DNA from: Pelomonas lactea
GTDB lineage: Bacteria > Pseudomonadota > Gammaproteobacteria > Burkholderiales > Burkholderiaceae_C
Assembly: GCF_043555885.1 (NCBI RefSeq)
Contig: NZ_JBIGHX010000006.1
Span: 248,001 to 312,000 of the forward strand
Reading direction: 5' to 3'
DNA length: 64,000 nt
The position numbers were made by a program, and so were the translations under genes. Of this stretch, positions 54,345 to 62,866 are shown one piece after another; within the stretch, counting starts at the first letter, position 1, and each line of letters opens with the position of its first letter. The notes under the pieces were generated by a model. It was not told the DNA's origin, did not search any database, and was given only the letters and a program-made list of their open reading frames with translations.

Positions 54345-55631
54345 TCAGGGCGAGCGCAGCAGCGGCAGCGCGTCCAGCCGCCGTTCGATCTCCGCCTGCA
54401 TGCGGCGGTACGGCGGTGCGTCCACGCCGCCGTAGGTGGCGAGGAATTCGCGCTCGCTGAGGAATTCCGGCAGGTCGGCCACGTCGGGCATGAAGTCGCT
54501 CTCTGCCACGCCGCGCGCCAGCCGCGCCTGCAGCGCCCGCGGGTCACGCTGAGCCAGCAGCCCCAGGCGCGTGCCGGCACGGTCGGCGGCAATGTCGTTG
54601 AAGCTGAAGCCACTGCCGTCGCGCAGGTCGGCCGTCTCCTTGTAGACGCCGATGGCGTTGGCCAGCGGCCCGCCGCCCTCCAGCGCCAGCACGGCAGAGA
54701 TCAGCAGGTGCTGCGGGAAGTCATCGCGGCCGGCCAGGGTCACCGTCACCCGCCGCGGGTAGGGCGCCGCCCGCAGCGCCGGCACCAGGTCGGAGAGGCG
54801 CCGGCCGGTGGATTGCAGCGCCAGCGTCAGCAGCGCCGCACGGTTCTCGGCGACCGCATCGCCACCGCCGACGCTGCGCTGGCTGGCGAGCGTGAACAGC
54901 GGCGGCAGCAGGCGCGCCAGCGACAGGCCGGCGCCGCCGCCCGCCGCGGCATGCGCCTGGATCGCGCCGGTCAGCGCCTGGGCATAGGCCGTCAGGCGGG
55001 CCTGCTCTGCGGGCGGCAGCACGGTGCCGAGCAGGCGCTGCAGGCCGTCATCGCCCCATTCATAGACCACGTCGAGCCGCGCCGGCTTCAGGCGCACGCG
55101 CTGCACCATGTCCAGCGCCAGCGACCCCTCCGGCGTGGCGTTCAGCCGCTCGGCCAGGCGCGGCAGCAACCGGGCGGCCACCCAGGCCGGCACCGGCAGG
55201 CGGCCCACGGTCACGTCTTCGAGGGCGGGCAGCCCCGGCGTCTCGCGCAGCGTGGCGGCGATGTTCAGCCAGGCCGCGATGGGGCTGTGGGGCAGAGGCA
55301 GGCTGGCCTGCAGATGGGCGCTCCCAGCCTCCAGCACCAGCTGTGCCGACGCGCCGGGCACCAGCCGGCGTGCCAGCTGGTGCAGCACGAGGTTGGCCTC
55401 CCGCTCGGAGGCGACCAGCGTGCGAAGCGGGCCGGGCGTTTGCCGGCGCGGGTCGTTGCGGCGCAGGAAGTCGCGCGCCCGGGCGATGTCCGCCGCCGAC
55501 ACCTCGGCCGGCCCCGGCCAGCGTGGCGCGCGCTGCACCGCCAGGGCCAGTGCCAGCAAGGCGGCCACCGCCAGGGCCAGCGCCGCCCAGGCGACGGCCC
55601 TCAGCCCTCGCCGCAGGGCGGGCCGGCTCAC
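54345..55631 (-). CDS. Membrane-anchored periplasmic protein of unknown function, coupled to dps
   Basis: 428 residues from a GTG at 55631, which overlaps the dps stop as GTGA. One N-terminal anchor (about residues 12-33, WAALALAVAALLALALAV) is followed by a large soluble part with LVASEREANLVLHQLARRL, LEDVTVGRLPVPAWVA and a C-terminal region with RDGSGFSFNDIAADRAGTRL and DLPEFLSEREF. The pattern is known from other betaproteobacterial hypothetical proteins but has no function. Co-translation with Dps might mean a stress role, which is inference. Confidence 0.65.
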   Translation of the reverse strand: MSRPALRRGLRAVAWAALALAVAALLALALAVQRAPRWPGPAEVSAADIARARDFLRRNDPRRQTPGPLRTLVASEREANLVLHQLARRLVPGASAQLVLEAGSAHLQASLPLPHSPIAAWLNIAATLRETPGLPALEDVTVGRLPVPAWVAARLLPRLAERLNATPEGSLALDMVQRVRLKPARLDVVYEWGDDGLQRLLGTVLPPAEQARLTAYAQALTGAIQAHAAAGGGAGLSLARLLPPLFTLASQRSVGGGDAVAENRAALLTLALQSTGRRLSDLVPALRAAPYPRRVTVTLAGRDDFPQHLLISAVLALEGGGPLANAIGVYKETADLRDGSGFSFNDIAADRAGTRLGLLAQRDPRALQARLARGVAESDFMPDVADLPEFLSEREFLATYGGVDAPPYRRMQAEIERRLDALPLLRSP

Positions 55632-56122
55632 TCCTCCAGCAGGCTGCGCAGCATCCAGGCGGTCTGCTCGTGCACGGTGATGCGCTGCGTCAGCAGGTCG
55701 GCCGTGGGCTCGTCGCTGGCCTTGTCGACGGCGGGGAACAGCTCGCGGGCGGTGCGCGCCACGGCCTCGTGGCCTTCCTTCAGGATGCGCACCATCTCCA
55801 GCGCCTTGGGCGGCTTGGCGGGCGCATCGGGCAGGCCGCTGAGCTTGGCGAACTGCGCGTAGCTGCCGGGGGCGGCATGGCCCAGCGAGCGGATGCGCTC
55901 GGCGACCGGGTCCACGGCGTTCCACAGCTCGGTGTACTGGGCCATGAACATCGCGTGCAGGCTGTTGAACATCGGCCCGGTGACGTTCCAGTGGAAGTTG
56001 TGCGTCGTCAGGTACAGCGTGTAGGTCTCGGCCAGCAGCTTGGACAGGCCGGCGACGATGGTGGCGCGGTCCTTGTCGCTGATGCCGATGCTGATGGCGG
56101 GGGCGGGCGTCTTCTTGGGCAT
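55628..56122 (-). CDS. dps: Dps ferritin-like DNA-protection protein
   Basis: 164 residues from the ATG at 56122 (an upstream GTG-like extension is not homologous). The Dps ferroxidase signature is complete: LTTHNFHWNVTGPMFNSLHA, then QYTELWNAVDPVAERIRSLG. It stores iron with peroxide as oxidant in a 12-subunit shell and shields DNA. In many proteobacteria OxyR controls dps; oxyR is only about 2 kb away at 57683. The stop overlaps the next gene as GTGA. Confidence 0.95.
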   Translation of the reverse strand: MPKKTPAPAISIGISDKDRATIVAGLSKLLAETYTLYLTTHNFHWNVTGPMFNSLHAMFMAQYTELWNAVDPVAERIRSLGHAAPGSYAQFAKLSGLPDAPAKPPKALEMVRILKEGHEAVARTARELFPAVDKASDEPTADLLTQRITVHEQTAWMLRSLLEE

Positions 56123-56179
56123 GGGGGGCTCCGGGTGACAACTCGGCAAGCCTACCGGAAGTGGCGAGCCCGGGCCGCT

Positions 56180-56222
56180 CACGAAAGAAAGCCCGCCGGC
56201 GCCGGAAGGGCGCTGGCGGGCT
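56180..56222 (-). terminator. Intrinsic terminator of the PEP-CTERM metalloprotease gene
   Basis: On the minus strand a long stem (8 bp AGCCCGCC/GGCGGGCT, one mismatch, 5 more bp, 5-nt loop; arms at 56209-56222 and 56190-56203) is followed by TTTCTTTC. It lies 22 bp after the stop codon and 58 bp before dps. Confidence 0.75.
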
Positions 56223-56243
56223 GCTTGCAGCGGGTTGCCGGGA

Positions 56244-57530
56244 TCAGTCGGCGCGGCGGCGGCGCTGGCTCATGAAGCCCAGCACGCCCAGGCCCAGGGC
56301 CAGCATGCCCCAGGTGCCGGGTTCCGGCACGGCGACGGCCACGCCGTCCATCGCGTAGATGTCGGCGGAGCTGACCGAGTAACCCTTGTCCGTCAGCGCG
56401 TTGACATGGGTGTTCCAGCCCATCGCGTCGAACGCGGCGATGTCGTTGCGCGACACGTTCTCGGTGTAGCAGGGTGAGGAGGTCGGGTCCATGATGCCGA
56501 CCTGGCGCGAGCTCTGGAAGCAGCCAAGCGCGTCGGGGTCGTTGAAGGCGATGTTGTCCTTCCAGTGGGAGGCCTGAGCGCCGTCGCCGGAGAACTCCCC
56601 TGTGGAGAAGGTGGCGGGCTCCTGGAAGGCGGAGTCCCGCAGTCCGAACACGCTCTTGCCGTCGATGGAGAAGTAGGCCGGGCGGTTGGCCGACCACTGC
56701 AGGATGGCCTTGCCGTCCGTGCCGATCGAGTTGCCGTAGCGGAACAGGTCCAGCGTGCTGCCGACGGGCAGCTCGGCGATGTCCGTGAAGCCGAAGTCGC
56801 CGGCCTCGAACGGGGCGGCCAGCGGGCCCTTGCCGTGCATCAGGATGTCGAAGGTGTCGGTGCCGCTGACGAAGCCGAGGGCATGGCCCAGCTCGTGCAC
56901 GGCGACGGCGGTGAAGTCGTACTTGCCGGCGTCGATGCCGTTGCTCGGGTTGTAGTCGAACGCGAACTGGCTGCTGAACTGGATGCTGGCGTCGTACTTG
57001 TTCAGCGGCGCCACCTGGTTCGTCAGGCCCAGCGCCTTGATGACGGACTGGTTGACGTCCAGGTAGTTGTTGATCGCGGCGTTGCCGGTGCGGGTGACGG
57101 TGGCGTCCTGGATGCCCAGTTTGTTGGCAACGTCGAGGTAGTTGTTGGTGCGGATGGTGAGGCCGCCACCGGCGTTGAGCTTGGACAGGTTGGCCACGGC
57201 GATGGCGTCCAGCGCCGTCGTGCCGGTGCTGGCCAGACCCTGGTAGACGTCGCTCACGGCGACGGCGCTGGAGTAGCTGCGCGTGGAGCCCAGTACCCGG
57301 TCGCCAAGCGCGTTGAAGCCGATCTCGATCTTGACGGTGACGTTGTTGGTCAGCGTCTTGTTCCAGTAGTTGGCGGCCTTCTGGAAGGCCAGCAGCGCCT
57401 CTGCGCCGTTGGGCGAGGTGCCGAAGCTGTTGGTCGGGTCGACCAGCACGATGTCAAGGGCGACGGCCGGCGCGGCGCAGCTGATGGCTGCGGCGGCGGC
57501 GATGGCGTGCAAGAGGCGGGTACGGCTCAC
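56244..57530 (-). CDS. PEP-CTERM zinc metalloprotease-like protein (NF038122 type)
   Basis: 428 residues from a GTG at 57530, chosen since AGGAG lies eight bases in front. Signal peptide (cleavage near AVALD, residue 25). The zinc motif HELGHALG (His212, Glu213, His216) is intact, with GFVSGTD behind it; the catalytic domain resembles the NF038122 group of PEP-CTERM metalloproteases. The C-terminus is a PEP-CTERM sorting signal: VPEPGTWGMLALGLGVLGFM and a basic RRRR tail. It is expected to be released or attached at the surface by exosortase. A terminator-like hairpin lies directly upstream of the ribosome binding site. Confidence 0.88.
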   Translation of the reverse strand: MSRTRLLHAIAAAAAISCAAPAVALDIVLVDPTNSFGTSPNGAEALLAFQKAANYWNKTLTNNVTVKIEIGFNALGDRVLGSTRSYSSAVAVSDVYQGLASTGTTALDAIAVANLSKLNAGGGLTIRTNNYLDVANKLGIQDATVTRTGNAAINNYLDVNQSVIKALGLTNQVAPLNKYDASIQFSSQFAFDYNPSNGIDAGKYDFTAVAVHELGHALGFVSGTDTFDILMHGKGPLAAPFEAGDFGFTDIAELPVGSTLDLFRYGNSIGTDGKAILQWSANRPAYFSIDGKSVFGLRDSAFQEPATFSTGEFSGDGAQASHWKDNIAFNDPDALGCFQSSRQVGIMDPTSSPCYTENVSRNDIAAFDAMGWNTHVNALTDKGYSVSSADIYAMDGVAVAVPEPGTWGMLALGLGVLGFMSQRRRRAD

Positions 57531-57552
57531 GGAAAACACTCCTGGTTGGGAC

Positions 57553-57583
57553 AAAAAAGCGCGGCGCTGCTCATGCAGCGCCG
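57553..57583 (-). terminator. Terminator-like hairpin between oxyR and the PEP-CTERM gene
   Basis: The minus strand holds a perfect 9-bp stem (CGGCGCTGC at 57583-57575 with its partner at 57570-57562; ATGA loop) followed by CG-C and TTTTTT. It is 100 bp after the oxyR stop and only 8 bp upstream of the AGGAG of the next gene. It can end the oxyR transcript, or act as an attenuator in the leader of the PEP-CTERM gene if that promoter lies further upstream. Confidence 0.8.
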
Positions 57584-57682
57584 GGTCCCGCCGAGGATAG
57601 ATTCGTGACAAAGCGTGAACTTGTTCTCGCTCCCCGCAGTTGGTGGGCGGGATTTCCCCGGGCTTGCCGGGTGTGAAGACGC

Positions 57683-58603
57683 TCAGGACAGGCGCGTCAC
57701 GCCGCCCAGCTCGCAGGCGTAGATGGCGTTGCGCAGCGCGGCGATGGCCTCGTAGCGCGTGAAGCTGCGCCGCCAGGCCAGCACGACGCGGCGGGTGGGC
57801 ACCGGGGCGCTGAACGGCACGAAGCGCAGGTGGGCCGACGGGTCGCGCGCCACGGACAGCTTGGGCACCACCGTCACGCCCATGCCCGAGGCCACCATGT
57901 GCTTGATGGTCTCCAGCGACGAGCCCTCGAAGCTGCGGCGGATGCCCTCGGCGTCGCTGGAGAAGCGCGCGAACTCGGGGCAGACCTCCAGCACGTGGTC
58001 GCGGAAGCAGTGGCCCGTGCCCAGCAGCAGCATGGTTTCGCGCTTGAGTTCCTCGGCGCTGATGGTGGCGCGGTCGGCCAGCGGGTGCGAGGCCGGCAGC
58101 GCGACGACGAAGGGCTCGTCGTAGAGCTGGGCCGTGGCCAGGCCGGTGTCCGGGAAGGGCTCGGCCATGATGGCGCAGTCCAGCTCGCCGGTGCGCAGCA
58201 TCTCCAGCAGCTTCACCGTGAAGTTCTCCTGCAGCATCAGCGGCATCTGCGGGTACTGCTCGATGGTGTGCTTGACCAGCTCGGGCAGCAGGTAGGGCCC
58301 GATGGTGTAGATGATCCCGAGGCGCAGCGCGCCGGCCAGCGGGTCCTTGCCGCGCTTGGCGATCTCCTTGATGGCGCCGGCCTGGTCCAGCACGGACTGC
58401 GCCTGGCGCACGATCTCCTCGCCCAGCGGCGTCACGCTGACCTCGCTGCCGCCGCGCTCGAAGATCTTGACGTCCAGCTCCTCCTCCAGCTTCTTGATCG
58501 CGACGGACAGCGTCGGCTGCGACACGAAGCAGGCCTCGGCGGCGCGGCCGAAATGGCGTTCGCGCGCGACGGCGACGATGTAGCGGAGCTCTGTCAGGGT
58601 CAT
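57683..58603 (-). CDS. oxyR: Hydrogen-peroxide sensing LysR-type regulator OxyR
   Basis: 306 residues. LysR-type N-terminal HTH (LRYIVAVARERHFGRAAEAC, VSQPTLSVAIKKLEEEL) and a regulatory domain with the redox pair at Cys199 and Cys208 (GTGHCFRDHVLEVCPEF), exactly at E. coli OxyR numbering. Peroxide forms the disulphide that switches DNA binding. The gene diverges from panB across 65 bp. Dps, a frequent OxyR target, lies close by; no katG or ahpC is in the window. Confidence 0.95.
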   Translation of the reverse strand: MTLTELRYIVAVARERHFGRAAEACFVSQPTLSVAIKKLEEELDVKIFERGGSEVSVTPLGEEIVRQAQSVLDQAGAIKEIAKRGKDPLAGALRLGIIYTIGPYLLPELVKHTIEQYPQMPLMLQENFTVKLLEMLRTGELDCAIMAEPFPDTGLATAQLYDEPFVVALPASHPLADRATISAEELKRETMLLLGTGHCFRDHVLEVCPEFARFSSDAEGIRRSFEGSSLETIKHMVASGMGVTVVPKLSVARDPSAHLRFVPFSAPVPTRRVVLAWRRSFTRYEAIAALRNAIYACELGGVTRLS

Positions 58604-58668
58604 AGGCCCGAACGCTACACTGCCGCCGCCCCACGAGGGCTCCCAGGGTTTATACCGAGGTACCTCCC

Positions 58669-59475
58669 ATGACAGATCGCAAGCCGATGACCCTGCCGCG
58701 CCTGGCGCAGATGCATGCCCGCGGCGAGAAGATCGCCATGCTGACCTGCTACGACGCGGCCTTCGCGTCGCTGCTGGACGAGGCCGGCGTGGACATCCTG
58801 CTGATCGGCGATTCGCTGGGCAATGTGCTGCAGGGCCGCGGCTCCACGGCGCCGGTGAGCCTGGAGGACATGGTTTATCACACGTTCTGCGTGTCGCGCG
58901 GCCACCGGTGGGCCTGGATCGTGGCCGACCTGCCGTTCGACAGCTATCACGTCAGCAAGGAAGAGGCCTGGAAGAGCGCCGCCGCGCTGGTCAAGGCCGG
59001 CGCCCACATGGTGAAGCTCGAAGGCGGCGGCTGGACGACCGAGACGGTGCGTTTCTTGAGCGAACGCGGCATCCCGGTCTGCGTGCACCTGGGCTTCACG
59101 CCGCAGACGGTGAACGCGCTGGGCGGCTTCAAGGTACAGGGCCGCGACGAGGAGAGCGCCGCGCGCATCAAGCGCGAGTCGCAGGAGGCCGTCGAGGCCG
59201 GCGCGGCGATGCTGCTGTACGAGATGGTGCCGGCCGCGCTGGCCGCCGAGATCACCGCCGCGTCGCCGGTGCCCGTCATCGGCATCGGCGCGGGCGTGGG
59301 CACGTCGGGCCAGGTGCTGGTGCTGCACGACATGCTCAACATCACGCCGGGCAGGAAGCCCCGCTTCGTCAAGGACTTCATGGCCGGCAAGGACTCCGTG
59401 CTGGCGGCCGTGAAGGGCTATGTGGACGAGGTGAAGGCGGGGACCTTCCCGGTCAACGAGGTCCACGGGTTCTAG
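58669..59475 (+). CDS. panB: 3-methyl-2-oxobutanoate hydroxymethyltransferase
   Basis: 268 residues, the usual length. Family motifs: IAMLTCYDAAFASLLDEAGV, LLIGDSLGNVLQG, VVADLPFDSYHVS, KLEGGGWT, the catalytic Glu region LYEMVP and VIGIGAGVGTSGQVLVLHDM. It makes ketopantoate for pantothenate and coenzyme A synthesis. The next gene, panC, starts 82 bp later on the same strand. Confidence 0.97.
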   Translation: MTDRKPMTLPRLAQMHARGEKIAMLTCYDAAFASLLDEAGVDILLIGDSLGNVLQGRGSTAPVSLEDMVYHTFCVSRGHRWAWIVADLPFDSYHVSKEEAWKSAAALVKAGAHMVKLEGGGWTTETVRFLSERGIPVCVHLGFTPQTVNALGGFKVQGRDEESAARIKRESQEAVEAGAAMLLYEMVPAALAAEITAASPVPVIGIGAGVGTSGQVLVLHDMLNITPGRKPRFVKDFMAGKDSVLAAVKGYVDEVKAGTFPVNEVHGF

Positions 59476-59557
59476 GACAACATGCCCCCACGCTCGTTCT
59501 GCTCAGTGCCCGCCGAGGGGGCGCGTCAGCGGTTTCGGGCGACCGGGCACCACTGAC

Positions 59558-60391
59558 ATGCAAGTCATCCACACCATCCCCGAACTGCGCGACGCGCTCG
59601 CCATCCACCGCCAGCGCGGCTTCGTGCCGACGATGGGCAACCTGCACGACGGCCATCTGGCGCTGGTGAAGCAGGCGCGCGAGCTGGTGGGGCCGGCCGG
59701 CGCCGTGGTCGCCAGCATCTTCGTGAACCGGCTGCAGTTCGCGCCGCACGAGGACTTCGACACCTACCCGCGCACGCTGGAGCGCGATTGCGAGCTGCTG
59801 GCGAGCGCCGGCTGCGACATCGTCTTCGCGCCGTCCGAGAAGGCCCTGTACCCCGAGCCGCAGGGCTACAAGGTGGTGCCGCCCCCCGAGCTGGCCGACA
59901 TCCTGGAAGGCCACTTCCGCCCCGGCTTCTTCACCGGCGTCTGCACCGTCGTGCACAAGCTGTTCAACATCGTGCAGCCCACGCTGGCGGTGTTCGGCAA
60001 GAAGGACTACCAGCAGCTGATGGTGCTGCGCCGCATGACGGCGCAAATGGGCCTGCCCATCGCCATCCACGGTGGCGAGACGCGCCGCAGCGCGCAAGGC
60101 CTGGCGCTGTCGTCGCGCAACGGCTACCTCAGCGAAGCCGAGAAGGTGGAGGCGCTGCGGCTGTCACGCACGCTCACGCAATTGATCGCGCGCTGGCGTG
60201 CCGGCGCGCGAGACTCGGCCGCGCTGGAAGCCGACGCGATGCAGTCGCTGCGCGATGCCGGCTGGGCGCCGGACTACGTCACACTGCGCCGCCAGCATGA
60301 CCTGGGAGCGGCCGTCGAAGGCCAGCCGCTCGTGGCCCTCGCCGCTGCCAAGTTGGGCAGCACCCGTTTGATCGACAACCTCGAAGTTTGA
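59558..60391 (+). CDS. panC: Pantothenate synthetase
   Basis: 277 residues. Nucleotide-binding motif VPTMGNLHDGHLALV (HIGH-type), IFVNRLQFAPHEDFDTYPR, VHKLFNIVQPTLAVFGKKDY and the late ALSSRNGYLSE pattern. It joins pantoate and beta-alanine with ATP. Asn-Leu-His in place of the more common Ala-Leu-His is a minor variant. A cyclophilin lipoprotein gene starts one base after its stop codon. Confidence 0.97.
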   Translation: MQVIHTIPELRDALAIHRQRGFVPTMGNLHDGHLALVKQARELVGPAGAVVASIFVNRLQFAPHEDFDTYPRTLERDCELLASAGCDIVFAPSEKALYPEPQGYKVVPPPELADILEGHFRPGFFTGVCTVVHKLFNIVQPTLAVFGKKDYQQLMVLRRMTAQMGLPIAIHGGETRRSAQGLALSSRNGYLSEAEKVEALRLSRTLTQLIARWRAGARDSAALEADAMQSLRDAGWAPDYVTLRRQHDLGAAVEGQPLVALAAAKLGSTRLIDNLEV

Positions 60392-60392
60392 A

Positions 60393-61067
60393 ATGGCACT
60401 GAATCGACTGCACCGCCGCCCGCTGCTGGCCCTGGCGGCCTCCCTGGCTCTGAGCCTGACCGCCTGTGGCGGCGGGGGCGGCAGCGGCGGTGACAGCGGT
60501 GGCGGCGGCACCACGCCCACGCCGCCCGCGCCGGGCTCCGTCACGCTGACCGTCACGCACAAGGTGCGCCTGACCACGACGCAGGGCGTCATCGAGATCG
60601 GCCTGGACCGCACGCATGCGCCCGTCACGGTGGACAACTTCCTGAAGTACGTCAATGACGGCTTCTACAACGGCACCGTCTTCCACCGCGTCATCAACGG
60701 CTTCGTCATCCAGGGCGGCGGCGTGGCCCGCAATGGTGCCGGCGCGCTGCAGGAGAAGACGCCCACTTACGCACCGATCGCGCTGGAGAGCCGCACGGGC
60801 CTGTCCAACCTGCGCGGCACGCTCGCGATGGCCCGCACCAACGCGCCCGACAGCGCCACCAGCCAGTTCTTCGTCAACGTGGTGGACAACAACGGCACCG
60901 GCCTGAACAACCTGAACTACCAGAGCAGCGCCAGCCCCGGCTACGCCGTGTTCGGCCAGGTCACGGCGGGCCTGGACGTGGTGGACAAGATCAAGGCCGT
61001 CTCGACCAACTCGTCGGACGTGCCGCTGGTCGACGTGACCATCACGGAAGCCAAGGTCATTCCGTAA
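60393..61067 (+). CDS. Cyclophilin-type peptidyl-prolyl isomerase lipoprotein, first copy
   Basis: 224 residues. Signal peptide with lipobox LTAC (Cys26), then a Gly/Ser-rich linker and a short Thr/Pro stretch. The cyclophilin domain (from about residue 52) has APVTVDNFLKYVNDGFYNGT, VFHRVINGFVIQGGG, GTLAMART and SATSQFFVNVVDN. It speeds proline isomerisation in folding envelope proteins and should be tethered to a membrane facing the periplasm. Its ATG follows the panC stop by one base, so it is probably on the pan message. Confidence 0.92.
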   Translation: MALNRLHRRPLLALAASLALSLTACGGGGGSGGDSGGGGTTPTPPAPGSVTLTVTHKVRLTTTQGVIEIGLDRTHAPVTVDNFLKYVNDGFYNGTVFHRVINGFVIQGGGVARNGAGALQEKTPTYAPIALESRTGLSNLRGTLAMARTNAPDSATSQFFVNVVDNNGTGLNNLNYQSSASPGYAVFGQVTAGLDVVDKIKAVSTNSSDVPLVDVTITEAKVIP

Positions 61068-61140
61068 CCAACTGAATCAGCGTGTCGGCGGCGCACGCCG
61101 CCGGCCCGTTGGGCAGGCCCAGCCATACACGGGTCCTGCC

Positions 61141-61827
61141 ATGCTGCGCCGCCTTGCCATCCTGCTTTCCGTCCTGAGCCTGGCCGCCTGCGGCGGCGGA
61201 GATGGCGACCATCACCATGGTGGTGGCGGTGGGGGCGGCGGCACGCCGTACCCGCAGCCCAATCCGAACCCCAACCCGCCCACGCTGTCGTGCAGCGCGG
61301 CGGGCCTGGCCGCATCGGCGGCCAGCCAGTGGGGCACGGTCTGCATGTTGACCAGCAGCGGGGAGATCGTCGTCGAGCTGTACGACAGCTACGCACCGCA
61401 GACGGTCGCCAACTTCTACAAGTACGTCGCGGCGGGCTTCTACACGAAGACGCTGATCCACCGCGTCGACCGCGACTTCGTCGTGCAGGGCGGCGGCTAC
61501 ACGTCGGGCATGGTGACCAAGACGCCGCTGTACGCGCCCATCAGGCTGGAGAGCAACAACAACCTCTCCAACCTGCGCGGCACCATCGCCATGGCCCGCC
61601 GCAGCGACGCCGACTCGGCCACCAGCCAGTTCTTCTTCAACGTGGTGGACAACACCAGCCTGGACTACCAGAGCCCCGCCAACCCGGGCTACGCGGTGTT
61701 CGGCCGCATCATCTCGGGGCTGAACACGCTGGACGCGATCAACGTGGTGCCCACCTACACCTACAGCCAGAGCGACATCCAGCCGCGCACCGAAGTGCTG
61801 GTGTACTGGATGCAGCGGCTGAAGTAA
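61141..61827 (+). CDS. Cyclophilin-type peptidyl-prolyl isomerase lipoprotein, second copy
   Basis: 228 residues. Lipobox LAAC (Cys17) is followed by a linker with HHH and a run of Gly and then Pro/Asn repeats. The cyclophilin domain has the same key motifs as its neighbour (YAPQTVANFYKYVAAGFYTKT, IHRVDRDFVVQGGGY, TIAMARR, SATSQFFFNVVDN), but the sequences have clearly drifted, so this is an old tandem duplication. A GC-rich hairpin (61086-61103) lies between the two copies. Confidence 0.92.
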   Translation: MLRRLAILLSVLSLAACGGGDGDHHHGGGGGGGGTPYPQPNPNPNPPTLSCSAAGLAASAASQWGTVCMLTSSGEIVVELYDSYAPQTVANFYKYVAAGFYTKTLIHRVDRDFVVQGGGYTSGMVTKTPLYAPIRLESNNNLSNLRGTIAMARRSDADSATSQFFFNVVDNTSLDYQSPANPGYAVFGRIISGLNTLDAINVVPTYTYSQSDIQPRTEVLVYWMQRLK

Positions 61828-61951
61828 GGCCCGCCCGCCCGCACCTGCTGCGCGCCAATCGTCCGCGCTGGCGGCCGTTCGTCATCCGGCCGGCGCGGGC
61901 CGCTGGCGGGCCGGGCAACATGGCCTCCGTCAACACCTTGATGGAGTCCAC

Positions 61952-62848
61952 ATGTCCCGCAAGCGTTCCTGGGCCGGCCTGTTCGCCGCCGCCGTCGGCA
62001 TCCTGACCGCGCTGCACGTCAGCCAGGGCCAGGCGGCGCCGGCCGAGTTTCGCGACCTGAAGGTCGACGTCGTCGGCCAGGGCCGGCCGGTCGTCATGAT
62101 CCCTGGCCTGAACAGCGCCGCCAGCGTGTGGACCGAGACCTGCGCCGCGCTGCAGCCCGGCGTGCAATGCCACCTTGTGCAGTTGCCCGGCTTCGCCGGC
62201 ACGCCCGCCGTGGCGACGGAGAACTTCCAGCTCGCCATGCGCGACCGCCTGCTCGCCTATCTGGACGACCGCAAGCTGGACAAGCCCGTCGTCATGGGCC
62301 ACAGCCTGGGCGGCGTGCTGGCGCTGCAGATGGCGGCGGAAAAGCCGGGGCGCATCGAGCGCCTGGTCATCGTGGACAGCCTGCCCTTCCTGGGCGGTCT
62401 GCGCGGCATGACGCCCGAGCAGGCCAGGGGCATGGCCGCCGGCATGCGCCAGCAGATGCTGGCCGCCACCAAGGAGCAGTGGGAAGCCGGCACGCGCCAG
62501 GGCGCCGGCGGCATGAGCCGCAGCCCGGCCAACACCGAGCGCGTCATCGCCTGGGGCCTGGCCAGCGACCGCGCGACGACGGCGCAGGCCATGTCCGAGC
62601 TGTGGGGCGACGACCTGCGGCCGCTGCTGCCGCGCATCACGACGCCGACGCTGGTGATGGGCGCCTGGGCTGCCTACGAACCGATGGGCTCGACACTGGA
62701 GAGCACCAGGAAGATCTTCGAGACCCAGTACGCGGGTCTCAGCGGCGCGAAGGTGTCGATGAGCCTGCGCGGCCACCACTTCCTCATGTGGGACGATGCC
62801 GACTGGCTGGTGGGCGAGGTGAAGGCCTTCCTGGCCGCAAAGCCGTAA
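61952..62848 (+). CDS. Secreted alpha/beta hydrolase
   Basis: 298 residues. Signal peptide (cleavage near GQAAP, about residue 29). Oxyanion motif PGLNSAASVW, nucleophile in GHSLGG, and late catalytic His in LRGHHFLMWDD. The acid residue is likely the Asp in ITTPTLVMGAW's neighbourhood or the preceding segment; not certain. The periplasmic location and lack of operon partners give no substrate. It lies 18 bp before the second kinase gene on the same strand. Confidence 0.88.
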   Translation: MSRKRSWAGLFAAAVGILTALHVSQGQAAPAEFRDLKVDVVGQGRPVVMIPGLNSAASVWTETCAALQPGVQCHLVQLPGFAGTPAVATENFQLAMRDRLLAYLDDRKLDKPVVMGHSLGGVLALQMAAEKPGRIERLVIVDSLPFLGGLRGMTPEQARGMAAGMRQQMLAATKEQWEAGTRQGAGGMSRSPANTERVIAWGLASDRATTAQAMSELWGDDLRPLLPRITTPTLVMGAWAAYEPMGSTLESTRKIFETQYAGLSGAKVSMSLRGHHFLMWDDADWLVGEVKAFLAAKP

Positions 62849-62866
62849 CGACGGGTTCGGAGGCCC

